64,000 nt of DNA from Axinella damicornis (Eukaryota > Porifera > Demospongiae > Axinellida > Axinellidae), in the NCBI GenBank assembly GCA_963931865.1, contig CAWVOX010000170.1, positions 1 through 64,000 of the forward strand, in the 5' to 3' direction. Below, one piece after another: positions 55,601 through 64,000 of this stretch. Positions within the stretch are counted from its first letter, which is position 1; the number at the start of each line of letters is the position of its first letter. The notes below the pieces were generated by a model. That model did not search any database. It saw only the letters and a program-made list of their open reading frames with translations, and had not been told where the DNA came from. The position numbers were made by a program, and so were the translations under genes.

Positions 55601-58600
55601 TTTGTATTTGTAACCAATCACACATGTATGTACAACTTCTAAGCGTTAAACAGACACACTTTAGGACAAACTTTTGCCACTTGAGAACGACTGAGACACA
55701 CCATTCCACCTTCACAAGGTGAGTTAGCATGAGCACTACATACTAGAATTAGCTTTTTTGCTCAAGGGAAACACTTAGCCTCGTTCCCAGGCTCCCCCTG
55801 TGCACGTGGAACGAGGCTTAAAGTTGTGCAGATCAATATCTTACAGGGCCCATTAGCTAGAGTACATAAACACCAGGTTGCTATGTTAGTTGGAGACATG
55901 GCACTACAAATGCTAATTAAGTACTGTCAACACTATTAGTGGCATGGTGCTATAAACACTATAGTGGCGTCATACATGGTGCTATAAACAAGTTGTACTG
56001 GCTGGTTCATTAAGTCAAAGACAGCTGCCTATGCATAGCTCTAACCACCAATTGGGGTAGTTACCCCAACCACCCACAAATCAAATTAGTGGAGTACAAA
56101 TCACTCATGGCAACCCACTGGAGAGTTCCTCTAGTCACTCCACTGGAACAGTGGAATGGAATCTGGTGGAAAGGACTATGGAATTGTTAATATATAAGTC
56201 TCCTTTATTGCAGGCAAGGCTACTAGCTTTGTACAGGACGTGTCCGTTAAATATGCACATGACCTTTGACCGCTAAGACTTAAGGTAGTAAACATGGGTA
56301 CCGCGATCTCCGAAACCAAGTTGATGGATAAATGGGCAGCATCAAAGCGTACACAAGTTTCAGCAATACTTTGCATCAAACTGCTCCCTCTGCTTGAAAA
56401 TGCCCTAAAACTCAATTTTAAGGCCCTCTACGAAACTGAAAATTTGGACCCTCTCCAAGGCCCCACCCACACTCTGACCCCATCATCAATACACACACAA
56501 AACAGGCCCAAAAACTACGGATGGATTTACCACCTGCTCTCCTCACTTGCAGGCTACAGCCCAAAACTCACTGCCACCCTCAAAAACAGAGGTTTGGCTA
56601 CCCTAGGCTTTCAAAAAAAATTCCACACACACCAACTAAAACCGACTCAAGCCAAGGCCAGTTTCCAAAAGGTCAACCTACCCCCTGCAAAACTAGGGAT
56701 GCTTTTCCACGTTCACCTCTCGGTTACAGAGTTTTGGCCACACATCTACTCCCTCTAACCAGCCCAGTCCAGCTACCAAACCAGCCAAATTCGCCCTAAC
56801 ACGAAAATGGGCGGGGCCTGTAATGCCGAAAGGTCAACTCTCTAGAGTACCTTGGCCAGGGAGCTGTCGGAGGCTGTTCACTTTCCAGGCTGTTCTTCGG
56901 CCACTTCAGCAGACCCACAAACATTCCTGCTCACTCCACCTAGCTATTCACACACAGATAGCCCATCGCCACATTCAATCAGCTAGAATAGCTTCTTACT
57001 TAAAAAAAAAAAAAAGAAAAAAAAAAAAGAGTGTTCAAACAAATCTTCAAGGTACCGCACGGCCACATGAGAGTACCGATTTGAAACTTGAAAGGGCCGC
57101 TAGCCACATCAAAGAGAGAAGCCCCCCTTGTTTATTCCGGTTGCCGCCATGGGAAAACGTAAACAGATGAATAACTCTAAATAACCGTATGCGAGTGACG
57201 TCATCTCATTAATTATTCATGAGCAAAATTGTGCGATTTTGCCGATGCCGTGCTTCCTACCTTAAGGAGGATGCATAGAAGCAGGCCAAGAACTGGCTAT
57301 GGGTTAGTAATTACAAGTATAAAGGAGAGTCTGGTAGTGCCATGGAATTATTGTTTCTGGATGTTTTTTCATAGTCCATTCCATTTTCCATTCCACTTCA
57401 GCTGCAGCTCCCCGACTGTGTCTGCTTCAGCTGCTGCTCCGCCTGCTTTATGATATGAGTGGTTAATCTAACAGTCAACTCACCCGTGTCCAGACAGTAC
57501 AGGGCATCAGAAGCTCCTCCGATGGTCAGCCCTCCAAATACATACAACTTCGTTCCCACAACTGCACAGCCGTGGGCAGCAAGGGGAGGGGGCGGGGCAC
57601 CACTCACCACCGGCTTAGACCAACTCCATGTGTCTAGAAAGAATGGTATAAGATGTGGTGGATGTACGTTTTGTGTCCACAAATGTACTTGTAAGTCATA
57701 GCAATTTAGTACGTTTGCAACAGGTATACTGTAATCTGCAGTTTAGTGTATACGTAGTTGGTACGTAGGAGTAGTCAGAATCTGCCAAAGTTCGTGACTG
57801 AGATGCTAATCACACAACGTTTCGACCTGGGTAGGTCTTCCTCCAGGTCCGTGACTGAGATGCTAATCACACAACGTTTTGACCTGGGAGTAGGTCTTCC
57901 TCAAGGTTTACAACCTTGAGGAAGACCTACTCTCAGGTCGAAACATTGTGTGATTAAAATTATCGCATCTCGGTCACAAACTTTGGCAGATTCTGACTAC
58001 TCCAACCTACTATGAACTATTGACCTAGTAGTCGAGCTCAGCAAGCCAGTCGTTGTTCGGCACCCTCCCCCCTACTTTACTCGCTGTTAAGTGTGTGCGC
58101 AATATCTCGACAGGAAGAAAACGTGCACCTAATAACGAGGTGCTTAGTTTTGAATAACATTCGTTTATGCTACATTAGGAATTATAGCTTTTCCACTCCA
58201 GGATCTGAAACTGGCCGAGCTCTGGAAGAAGACCTCTGTGCCGAGTAAAGTGTATATAGTTTAGGGCGAGAGTCCAACCTGCACATATGTAGCAGTGAAT
58301 GAGCACTTATAAGCGAGGTGCGCTTAGTGACGTGCAACTACGGTATAGACCAGGGACGAGTTTGAAATCATAGACACAACAGAACTTTCTGCTGTACACA
58401 AGTAGCAACCACATTCGTGGTGAGGCAGCTGCACTCTATGATACCTTTGCACACACTACCAACAGCTGCCGAAAACCATACACATATCTGAAACACGATG
58501 CAGCACGCATACTGTTGCAATCATGGATGATTATGTGAATACCAATGATTCTGCAATTCAATACGAGTTCAAGTGAATGACCCTATTGCCAATATTATTA

Positions 58601-61600
58601 GCATACGTACAGTACGACTTCAGAAACCAGAGACAATTATTGCTGCATAACGATGACTTCAGAAATCATAGTTGCACATTCCAGACTCTATTTACGTTTA
58701 CTGAAGTCATTAATCAAAACAACAAACAAACAACACACCGCTGTTAGTGTCACACCTAACAACAGGGCTGTCCAATGGACCAGCTGGATGGAATAGCCTC
58801 GTATGCGGGATTTCTCACCCAAGCGACACCCTGGGGTGAGAAGCCTGGATAGAAGGCTAGGATGGAAGGACAACATTCTGCCTAGTCCAGCTGTTAGACC
58901 CTCTCCGCCAAGCTTGCTGAGGCACGTAGACCCTCTCCTCCAAGCTTGCTGAGGTACGTAGACCCTCTCCACCAATATTGCTGAGGTAGGTAGACCCTCT
59001 CCGCCAAGCTTGCAGAGGTACGTAGACCCTCTCTGCCAAGCTTGCTGAGGCACGTAGACCCTCTCCGCCAAGCTTGCTGATGCACATAGACCCTCTCCAC
59101 CAAGCTGGTGAGGCACGTAGACCCTCTCTGCCAAGCTTGCTGAGGCACGTAGACCCTCTCCGCCAAGCTTGCTGATGCACATAGACCCTCTCCACCAAGC
59201 TGGTGAGGCACGTAGACCCTCTCTGCCAAGCTTGCTGATGCACATAGACCCTCTCCGCCAAGCTTGCTGAGGTACGTAGACCCTCTCCGCCAAGCTTGCT
59301 GAGGCACGTAGACCCTCTCCGCCAAGCTTGCTGAGGCACGTAGACCCTCTCCGCCAAGCTTGCTGAGGCACGTAGACCCTCTCCGCCAAGCTTGCTGAGG
59401 CACGTAGACCCTCTCCGCCAAGCTTGCTAGACCCTCTCTACCAAGCTTGCTGAGGTACGTAGACCCTCTCCACCAAGCTTGCTGAGGTACGTAGACCCTC
59501 TCCGCCAAGCTTGCTGAGGCACGTAGACCCTCTCCGCCAAGCTTGCTGAGGCACGTAGACCCTCTCCGCCAAGCTTGCTAGACCCTCTCTACCAAGCTTG
59601 CTGAGGTACGTAGACCCTCTCCACCAAGCTTGCTGAGGTACGTAGACCCTCTCCGCCAAGCTTGCTGAGGCACGTAGACCCTCTCTGCCAAGCTTGCTGA
59701 GGCACGTAGACCCTCTCCACCAAGCTTGCTAGACCCTCTCTACCAAGCTGGCTGAGGTACGTAGACCCTCTCCACCAAGCTTGCTGAGGCACGTAGACCC
59801 TCTCCGCCAAGCTTGCTGAGGTACGTAGACCCTCTCCGCCAAGCTTGCTGAGGTACGTAGACCCTCTCCACCAAGCTTGCTGAGGTACGTAGACCCTCTC
59901 CGCCAAGCTTGCTGAGGTACGTAGACCCTCTCTGCCAAGCTTGCTGAGGCACGTAGACCCTCTCCGCCAAGCTTGCTGAGGCACGTAGACCCTCTCCACC
60001 AAGCTTGCTGAGGTACGTAGACCCTCTCCACCAAGCTTGCTGAGGCACGTAGACCCTCTCCGCCAAGCTTGCTGAGGCACGTAGACCCTCTCCGCCAAGC
60101 TTGCTGAGGTACGTAGACCCTCTCTGCCAAGCTTGCTGAGGCACGTAGACCCTCTCCACCAAGCTTGCTGAGGCACGTAGACCCTCTCCGCCAAGCTTGC
60201 TGAGGCACGTAGACCCTCTCCACCAAGCTTGCTGAGGTACGTAGACCCTCTCTGCCAAGCTTGCTGAGGCACGTAGACCCTCTCCGCCAAGCTTGCTGAG
60301 GCACGTAGACCCTCTCCGCCAACCTTGCTAGACCCTCTCCACCAAGCTTGCTGAGGCACGTAGACCCTCTCCGCCAAGCTTGCTGAGGCTCGTATAGAAG
60401 ACATTGAAGCGGGGTCTACCACATGTTGCACCACATTAGATTTTCACTGACCAATCAGATCACACTGAGCCCTTTCGCTTCATGCTGTTGTAAACCAAGT
60501 TGTGGGCATGTGATATCCCTGAAGAGAGGGTCTACATGTAGGTTAGACTAGAGTTACTTGTCCTGGCCTTCTGGATATGGAGCTCGTCCTCAATTCCAAC
60601 TGGCACTCGACGGTTAATTCACAGGTACACATCAATTAGTTACCCCCCCCCCCCCCCCCCCCCCCCCCCAAACACCACACACAGGGTTAAAGTTAAAACG
60701 ATGCTAATCACTGCACTCTAGCAGGTATTCATTTAGTTAACGCTTCATGCACACAGGACAATGTTGATGGGGTTAAAACCTGCATAGGAACTCACCGAGA
60801 TCCAGCACGTGGAGGTCATTGAGAATCTCTTGTCCTGCCATCCCTCCATGCACCAACAGTCTGCTCCCCACCACGGCCAAGATGTGGCCCTGCCGTGGGG
60901 ACGGGGCTGTGCCCAATGTTGTAGGACAGGACCACTCTAGAGGAGCTATTGGACAATAGCACAGGACAATTAAGTGATATCAGAAGCATGTACTACTAGC
61001 AACCTTCTGCTTTTCTGTGGTCATATTTGATTCACACTTCTATGTAGGCAGGTGTGTACATGTAATGGGAGAGAGAATGAATCCAGCTGGGATTCAAACC
61101 CAAGACCTTCTGACGAAAATTGGAAGGCTTCTTCTGAGAATCAGAAGGTTTCTTCTGAAGATGCGGAAGGGTTCTTCCGAAGAGCACTGGCTTTATACGA
61201 ATGCACCTAAGTTTCTGAAAAATGGTGCTGTTTCACTTATAGTCTCGGTCCCAGACCCAAACCCACCCCAGCACGGATCGCATCTAGTATCACGCTGGAA
61301 GCGATCCGCGCTGGGGTGGTTTGGGTCTGGGACTGAGACTATTTCACTTACAGATGTCTCAAGCCTTGTTTGCATGTAGGCTTTCTGGAATTGCGTTTAC
61401 ATGTACATGTAGGTCTAATGGAGCTGCATTTGTTGTGTAAATCCGGCACTGCGACAGAAAAGGTTCCATAAATTAACACACGTCGTTTTTAAGACGTGTA
61501 CCGTACATGGCTCATACCCCTTATCTACATTGCCGATAGCCAATACTGAACATTCTTAGCCAACATCAAGCATCAGTTCATCATTAAACTTATACACAGC

Positions 61601-62443
61601 AATATAGGCTACCACACCTTGTTAAATCTGTACCTGTTTCCAAGCAGTAGACATTCTGATCATCAGTGGGTGTGGTCCCAGTCGTCCCCCCGCTGAACAC
61701 CAGGAGGGACGTACCCCTAGCACTGGTGGTGCAGTGGAGGGTGCGTGGAGACGGGGGAACACCTCGTGGCGATCTTGCTTTCCAGCAGCCCGAGCCTAAA
61801 AAAGGAGAGAAAAGTGCGCATTCTTTACAACTGGCGGCTAGAAGGGTACGGATTCTGGGTTTCTGCCACAGGGTTTCATCTAGGATAAAATCTTGCATGC
61901 AAGTGGATTATACCTTGCGTGGTTCTTGAGATGGGGCTTAGAGTGGACAAAGAACAATCGCTCCATCTCGACAATGCATAAACATGGGACTTGCAAGACC
62001 TGCACTTTCCAGACTATCCGTACCATCAGGAGCGCATGAGCTGCCGAAGGCGGCGAAGGAGCGTCGAACTCAGCATGCGCACCCTGGCTGAAATAGTAAT
62101 CCTTCACACATCTCAAATTTTACCTTATACGGCAAGAGGCCATTACGCAAAAGTGTGAAAACAAATTGGCATTTGTGCGGTACCGCAAAGCCTTCCATAT
62201 ACATGTAAGGTATGACCGAAAGGCGTGAGGGATTACAACATGTCTATGCTAGTTTGACGCTCCTTTGCCGCCTTTGGCGGCTCATGCGCTCCTGGTACCA
62301 TAGCCTCCAGAGAGTAGTTTGAGACATCAACACCAAAAAGCGATATCCATTGTCTGATCGGTGATGTGGTGTCAACATTTGATGACACCCTCAGCTCCTG
62401 AGATAGCAACAACAGCAAATATCAGGTGTGCAGCAGATAGGTC

Positions 62444-62483
<40 letters not shown>

Positions 62484-63602
62484 GGGGGGGGGTTTCCAAA
62501 ATGTTGCCAAAATCACTTCAGAAAAGCAATGGGAAGCAGTGTCAAAAATGCATACAATTTCCGATCATAGCTGTTAACTCCAAACAAAAGGGCAACACCT
62601 AACTTGGAACGCGCAATGAGATGGATCCACACTATCGGTGGAAGGTCATGCCCACCTCCGCAGATGTGGAACTTCTGTTCTAGCACGTCAGAATATACAG
62701 GGTGTACAATAACAATAACCTTCAGTATAACATACCACATGTACGTCATTGCCAACCTGCGTCACACGTACTGCCACAGATCACTCATGGGGCCTCTGCA
62801 GCTGTGCTCGGTCATTGCCTCCTGTGCTCAGTATAACACACTACGTCATCACTCCACTGTCAACCAACCAGGGTCATGCTGCCACTGGGCCCAGCCTCCT
62901 ATGCCCAGTGTAACACACTACGTCATCACTTTGCTGTCAACCAACCTGGGTATACTGCCACAGATTATTCATGGGTCCAGCCTCCTGAACTCAGTGTAAC
63001 ACACTACATCATCGTTCTGCTGTCAACCAACCTGGGTCCATACTGCCACATGGGCCCACTACAAACCTGGGTCACCGATCAATCATGTGCCTAGCCTCCT
63101 GTGCTCAGTATAACACACTATGCTATTGCTCTGTACCCTCGTTCCCAGGCCTTCTCACCCCAGCGTTTGTCGCTTGCAGTACTAACGCGGGGTTTGTACT
63201 GCAAGCGACAAATGCTGCATGGGGTGAGAAGGCCTGGGAACGAGGCTATTTGCTCTGCTGTCAACCAACCAGGGTCATACTGCCACAGATCATTCATGGG
63301 TCTTGTACTCACTACGCTATTGCTCTGTAACCTCGTTCCCAGCCTTTTCACCCCAGCGTTTGCCGCTTGCAGCAGTAACATGGGGTTAGTACTGCAAGTG
63401 ACAAACGCTGGGTTGAGAAGGCCTGGGAACGAGGTTATTTGCTCTGCTATCAACCAACCTGGGTCATGCTGCCACAGATCATTCATGGGTCCAGCCTCCT
63501 GTGCTCCTGCAAATGTATAAAGGCCATCATCCACTGCAAACATTGCATGCTCGTAGCGGGGTGGCAGTCCAGTGCTGGCAGTACTACTCCAACGGAAGGA
63601 GC
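52653..63602 (-). CDS. RABEPK: RABEPK-like kelch-repeat protein (Rab9 effector p40), 5' partial
   Basis: Six exons join in phase 1: 63602-63459, 61795-61634, 60945-60796, 57633-57484, 54755-54639 and 53023-52653 (TAG). They give about 364 codons. Each of the first four holds about one kelch blade: GLPPRYEHAMFAVDDGLYTF, VPPSPRTLHCTTS with LLVFSGG, APSPRQGHILAVVGSRLLVH then GGMAGQ, and APPPPLAAHGCAVVGTKLYV then FGG. Exon 5 has PPPPARLDHAMCSMLIPAG. Exon 6 has a long polar linker and the final ALFVFGGMDTCGTIHGDC. The order and the RYEH, SPRT, SPRHGH-like, AAHG, RLDH and VFGGM signatures match RABEPK. Its first blade is missing, so the 5' exon lies beyond 64000. Family knowledge: RABEPK is a cytosolic Rab9 effector in endosome-to-Golgi transport. 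The linker is longer than I recall in human. Confidence 0.88.
53300..53520 (+). repeat. Dispersed repeat, copy 2
   Basis: Shares long stretches with 63785-64000 (ATGRCATCACAAAA-type start, GGCAAAAGAAC, AACGGCAGCTGAATGGAA, ACTAGCTCACTTGTACTCGA) and with 40310-40460. It lies in a RABEPK-like intron. Confidence 0.8.
53875..54635. other. RABEPK-like intron with C runs
   Basis: No exon. C runs at about 54320-54327 and 54363-54377, a degenerate fold-back terminus near 53885 (CTCATTCCCAGGCC), and otherwise unremarkable sequence. Confidence 0.55.
55105..55430. repeat. Diverged tandem duplication in RABEPK-like intron
   Basis: Segments 55105-55235 and 55290-55420 share GATTCTGA, GTGATCACT or GCGATCGCT, GAAACTCA, GTGAGCACT-like and CTTGTCTTCC. 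It is an old duplication. Open frames across it are unsupported. Confidence 0.5.
55776..55820. mobile_element. TAGCCTCG-family short fold-back
   Basis: TAGCCTCGTTCCCAGGCTCC opens and GGAACGAGGCTTA closes, about 45 bp in all. Confidence 0.7.
56294..56758 (+). CDS. Intronless ORF of unknown function, possible retrocopy
   Basis: A 154-codon frame from ATG to TAA on the strand opposite RABEPK, inside its intron. It begins MGTAISETKLMDKWAASK, followed by a helical leucine-rich stretch, then polar and basic sequence. No known domain is recognised. The plus strand is strongly C- and A-rich here. About 240 bp after the stop lies an A-rich tract (57002-57028), as expected of a retroposed transcript, but there is no AATAAA close before it and no flanking direct repeats were confirmed. 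It could also be non-coding. Confidence 0.3.
   Translation: MGTAISETKLMDKWAASKRTQVSAILCIKLLPLLENALKLNFKALYETENLDPLQGPTHTLTPSSIHTQNRPKNYGWIYHLLSSLAGYSPKLTATLKNRGLATLGFQKKFHTHQLKPTQAKASFQKVNLPPAKLGMLFHVHLSVTEFWPHIYSL
57002..57028 (+). repeat. Poly-A tract
   Basis: About 25 A residues with a single G interruption, ending AAAGAG. Candidate retroposition tail for the preceding sequence. Confidence 0.85.
57769..58003. mobile_element. 235-bp fold-back element with internal duplication
   Basis: The left end GGAGTAGTCAGAATCTGCCA pairs with TGGCAGATTCTGACTACTCC at the right. The left arm contains a duplicated unit of about 63 bp (GTGACTGAGATGCTAATCAC and following). The right arm has one diverged copy. 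Confidence 0.88.
58896..60395. repeat. 32-bp minisatellite, about 47 copies
   Basis: The unit is GAGGYACGTAGACCCTCTCC with GCCAAGCTTGCT, each with a HindIII site. It is largely clean, with variants at fixed positions (C or T in GAGGYACG; CG, CA or TG in the CTCCGCC part). Shortened 23-bp units occur near 59426, 59577 and 59728, about 151 bp apart, giving a higher-order repeat. The array lies in the intron between RABEPK-like exons at 60796 and 57633. All three minus-strand frames are stop-free over long spans because the unit has no stop triplet. Confidence 0.97.
60644..60669. repeat. Poly-C run
   Basis: About 26 C residues in a RABEPK-like intron. Confidence 0.9.
61030..61235 (-). repeat. 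Dispersed repeat with tRNA-like B box
   Basis: Contains GGGTTTGAATCCCAGC on the minus strand and a GAAGGCTTCTTCTGA repeat zone shared with 41335-41470. The related B-box segment near 11250 supports a SINE-like family. The 3' end and A box were not identified. Confidence 0.4.
61240..61341. mobile_element. 102-bp TAGTCTCG fold-back with 9-bp target duplication
   Basis: TAGTCTCGGTCCCAGACCCA opens and TGGGTCTGGGACTGAGACTA closes, with arms of about 43 bp. TTTCACTTA lies on both sides (61231-61239 and 61342-61350). It is inserted into the dispersed repeat at 61030. Confidence 0.93.
62028..62296. mobile_element. GAGCGCATGAG-family MITE, inverted copy
   Basis: CAGGAGCGCATGAGCTGCCG at the left pairs with CGGCTCATGCGCTCCTG at the right. 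The inner CGAAGGAGCGTCGAACT and GACGCTCCTTTGCCG also pair. The middle holds the same sequence as 10374-10458, inverted. It lies in a RABEPK-like intron. Confidence 0.82.
62445..62491. repeat. Poly-G run
   Basis: About 46 G residues with one A. Confidence 0.9.
63134..63248. mobile_element. TACCCTCG/TAGCCTCG fold-back, 8-bp target duplication
   Basis: CCTCGTTCCCAGGCCTTCTC pairs with GAGAAGGCCTGGGAACGAGG. Inner arms GTTTGTCGCTTGCAGTA and inverse also pair. TTGCTCTG lies on both sides (63126-63133 and 63250-63257). Confidence 0.85.
63328..63437. mobile_element. Second copy of the 63134 fold-back element
   Basis: Same arms and flanking TTGCTCTG as the element at 63134, so it was probably copied with the surrounding tandem repeat rather than inserted independently. 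Confidence 0.82.
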
Positions 63603-63784
63603 CTGGGCACATTCGGGGAAGTAGAGGGGTTGTGTACAATCAGTCAGTCAGTAAACATGGTGATCAGTCATAGCTATCATGTCAGAAAGGTCACTGTAGC
63701 TACTAGCTAGGGGTTGATCTAGGAGGTGTGTTTACAGCAGTGGTTGCAAAGCAACTGATCTCTCCACGCAATAGAGCAGCTGCA

Positions 63785-64000
63785 TGATGCGCTATGACAT
63801 CACAAAACCACGTGACTGAGTACTTCTGCATGGCAAAAGAACGGCAGCTGAATGGAAACTACTAGCTCACTTGTACTCGAGATCGTGTAGCTGCTCGATA
63901 TAATCACCATGGTAACTGTGCTACAGCAACAGTTGACACAGTAGTACTTCGCAAGTTACAAGCTACAAGCTGCTTGCATTTCTAGGATCACTGTAGAAAT
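63785..64000 (+). repeat. Dispersed repeat, copy 3
   Basis: Homologous to 53300-53520 (AACGGCAGCTGAATGGAA, CTAGCTCACTTGTACTCGAG, TTTCTAGGATCACTGTAGAA) and cut by the window end. Confidence 0.8.

Larger units (their letters stand above)
62740..63458. repeat. Tandem repeats carrying a RABEPK exon end and its donor
   Basis: Repeated units contain CTGCCACAGATCATTCATGG with GTCCAGCCTCCTG, CAGTATAACACACTACGTCA and CTGTCAACCAACCTGGGTC. The first part is the 3' end of the exon at 63602-63459 (codons for QEAGPMNDLWQ). CAACCAACCTGGGTC is its splice donor zone. At least six degenerate copies follow the true exon within the intron. Two units contain the same TAGCCTCG-type fold-back insertion. Confidence 0.8.

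Noticed and set aside
58688..60434. Several overlapping minus-strand ORFs of 166-281 codons with a 32-residue repeat
   Set aside because: They are a consequence of a 32-bp minisatellite unit lacking stop triplets in all three frames; the region is a RABEPK-like intron.

Overview
The window is animal nuclear DNA. It has spliced genes with GT-AG introns, large repeat-filled introns, microsatellites and abundant short inverted-repeat elements. The gene content (noggin-like antagonist, Ig-domain receptor, RABEPK-type kelch protein, FAM107-type protein) is metazoan. The compact multi-intron genes and dense fold-back elements suggest an early-branching animal, and a sponge is my best guess. That placement is inference; nothing here proves the species. 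Exons were joined by eye using splice signals and codon phase. Four models close cleanly in frame over 6 to 7 exons each.

Layout. (1) 1-28137, plus strand: a gene encoding an N-terminal SH3 domain and a C-terminal FAM107 (DUF1151) domain. Its first two exons, with upstream flank, occur twice in a tandem duplication (1-3418 and about 6941-10565). Between the copies lies a minus-strand NHL-repeat gene (5017 to about 6470). A minus-strand gene of unknown function (22965-23871) lies in the intron before the FAM107 exon. (2) 30362-37919, plus: a six-exon noggin-like secreted BMP antagonist. (3) 39537-47475, minus: a six-exon single-pass receptor with four Ig domains and a tyrosine-rich tail. (4) 52199-52535, minus: the 5' exons of an unrecognised gene. 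(5) 52653-63602, minus: a RABEPK (Rab9 effector p40)-like kelch gene whose 5' exon lies beyond the window.

The rest is repeats. The most notable is a family of ultra-short fold-back elements ending in TAGCCTCGTTCCCAGGC or a close variant. The family has unrelated palindromic interiors and 8-11 bp target-site duplications at several loci, with one paralogous empty site. Other families include a 454-bp MITE with 10-bp target duplications and an empty site, TA-flanked CCGTA-ended elements, two nested elements, and several minisatellites. One minisatellite is a 32-bp unit repeated about 47 times in a RABEPK intron, and another has duplicated a RABEPK exon end together with its splice donor.

The genes do not form an operon or an evident pathway. 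They are ordinary neighbours in a repeat-rich animal locus. No rRNA, confident tRNA, CRISPR array or prokaryotic feature was seen.
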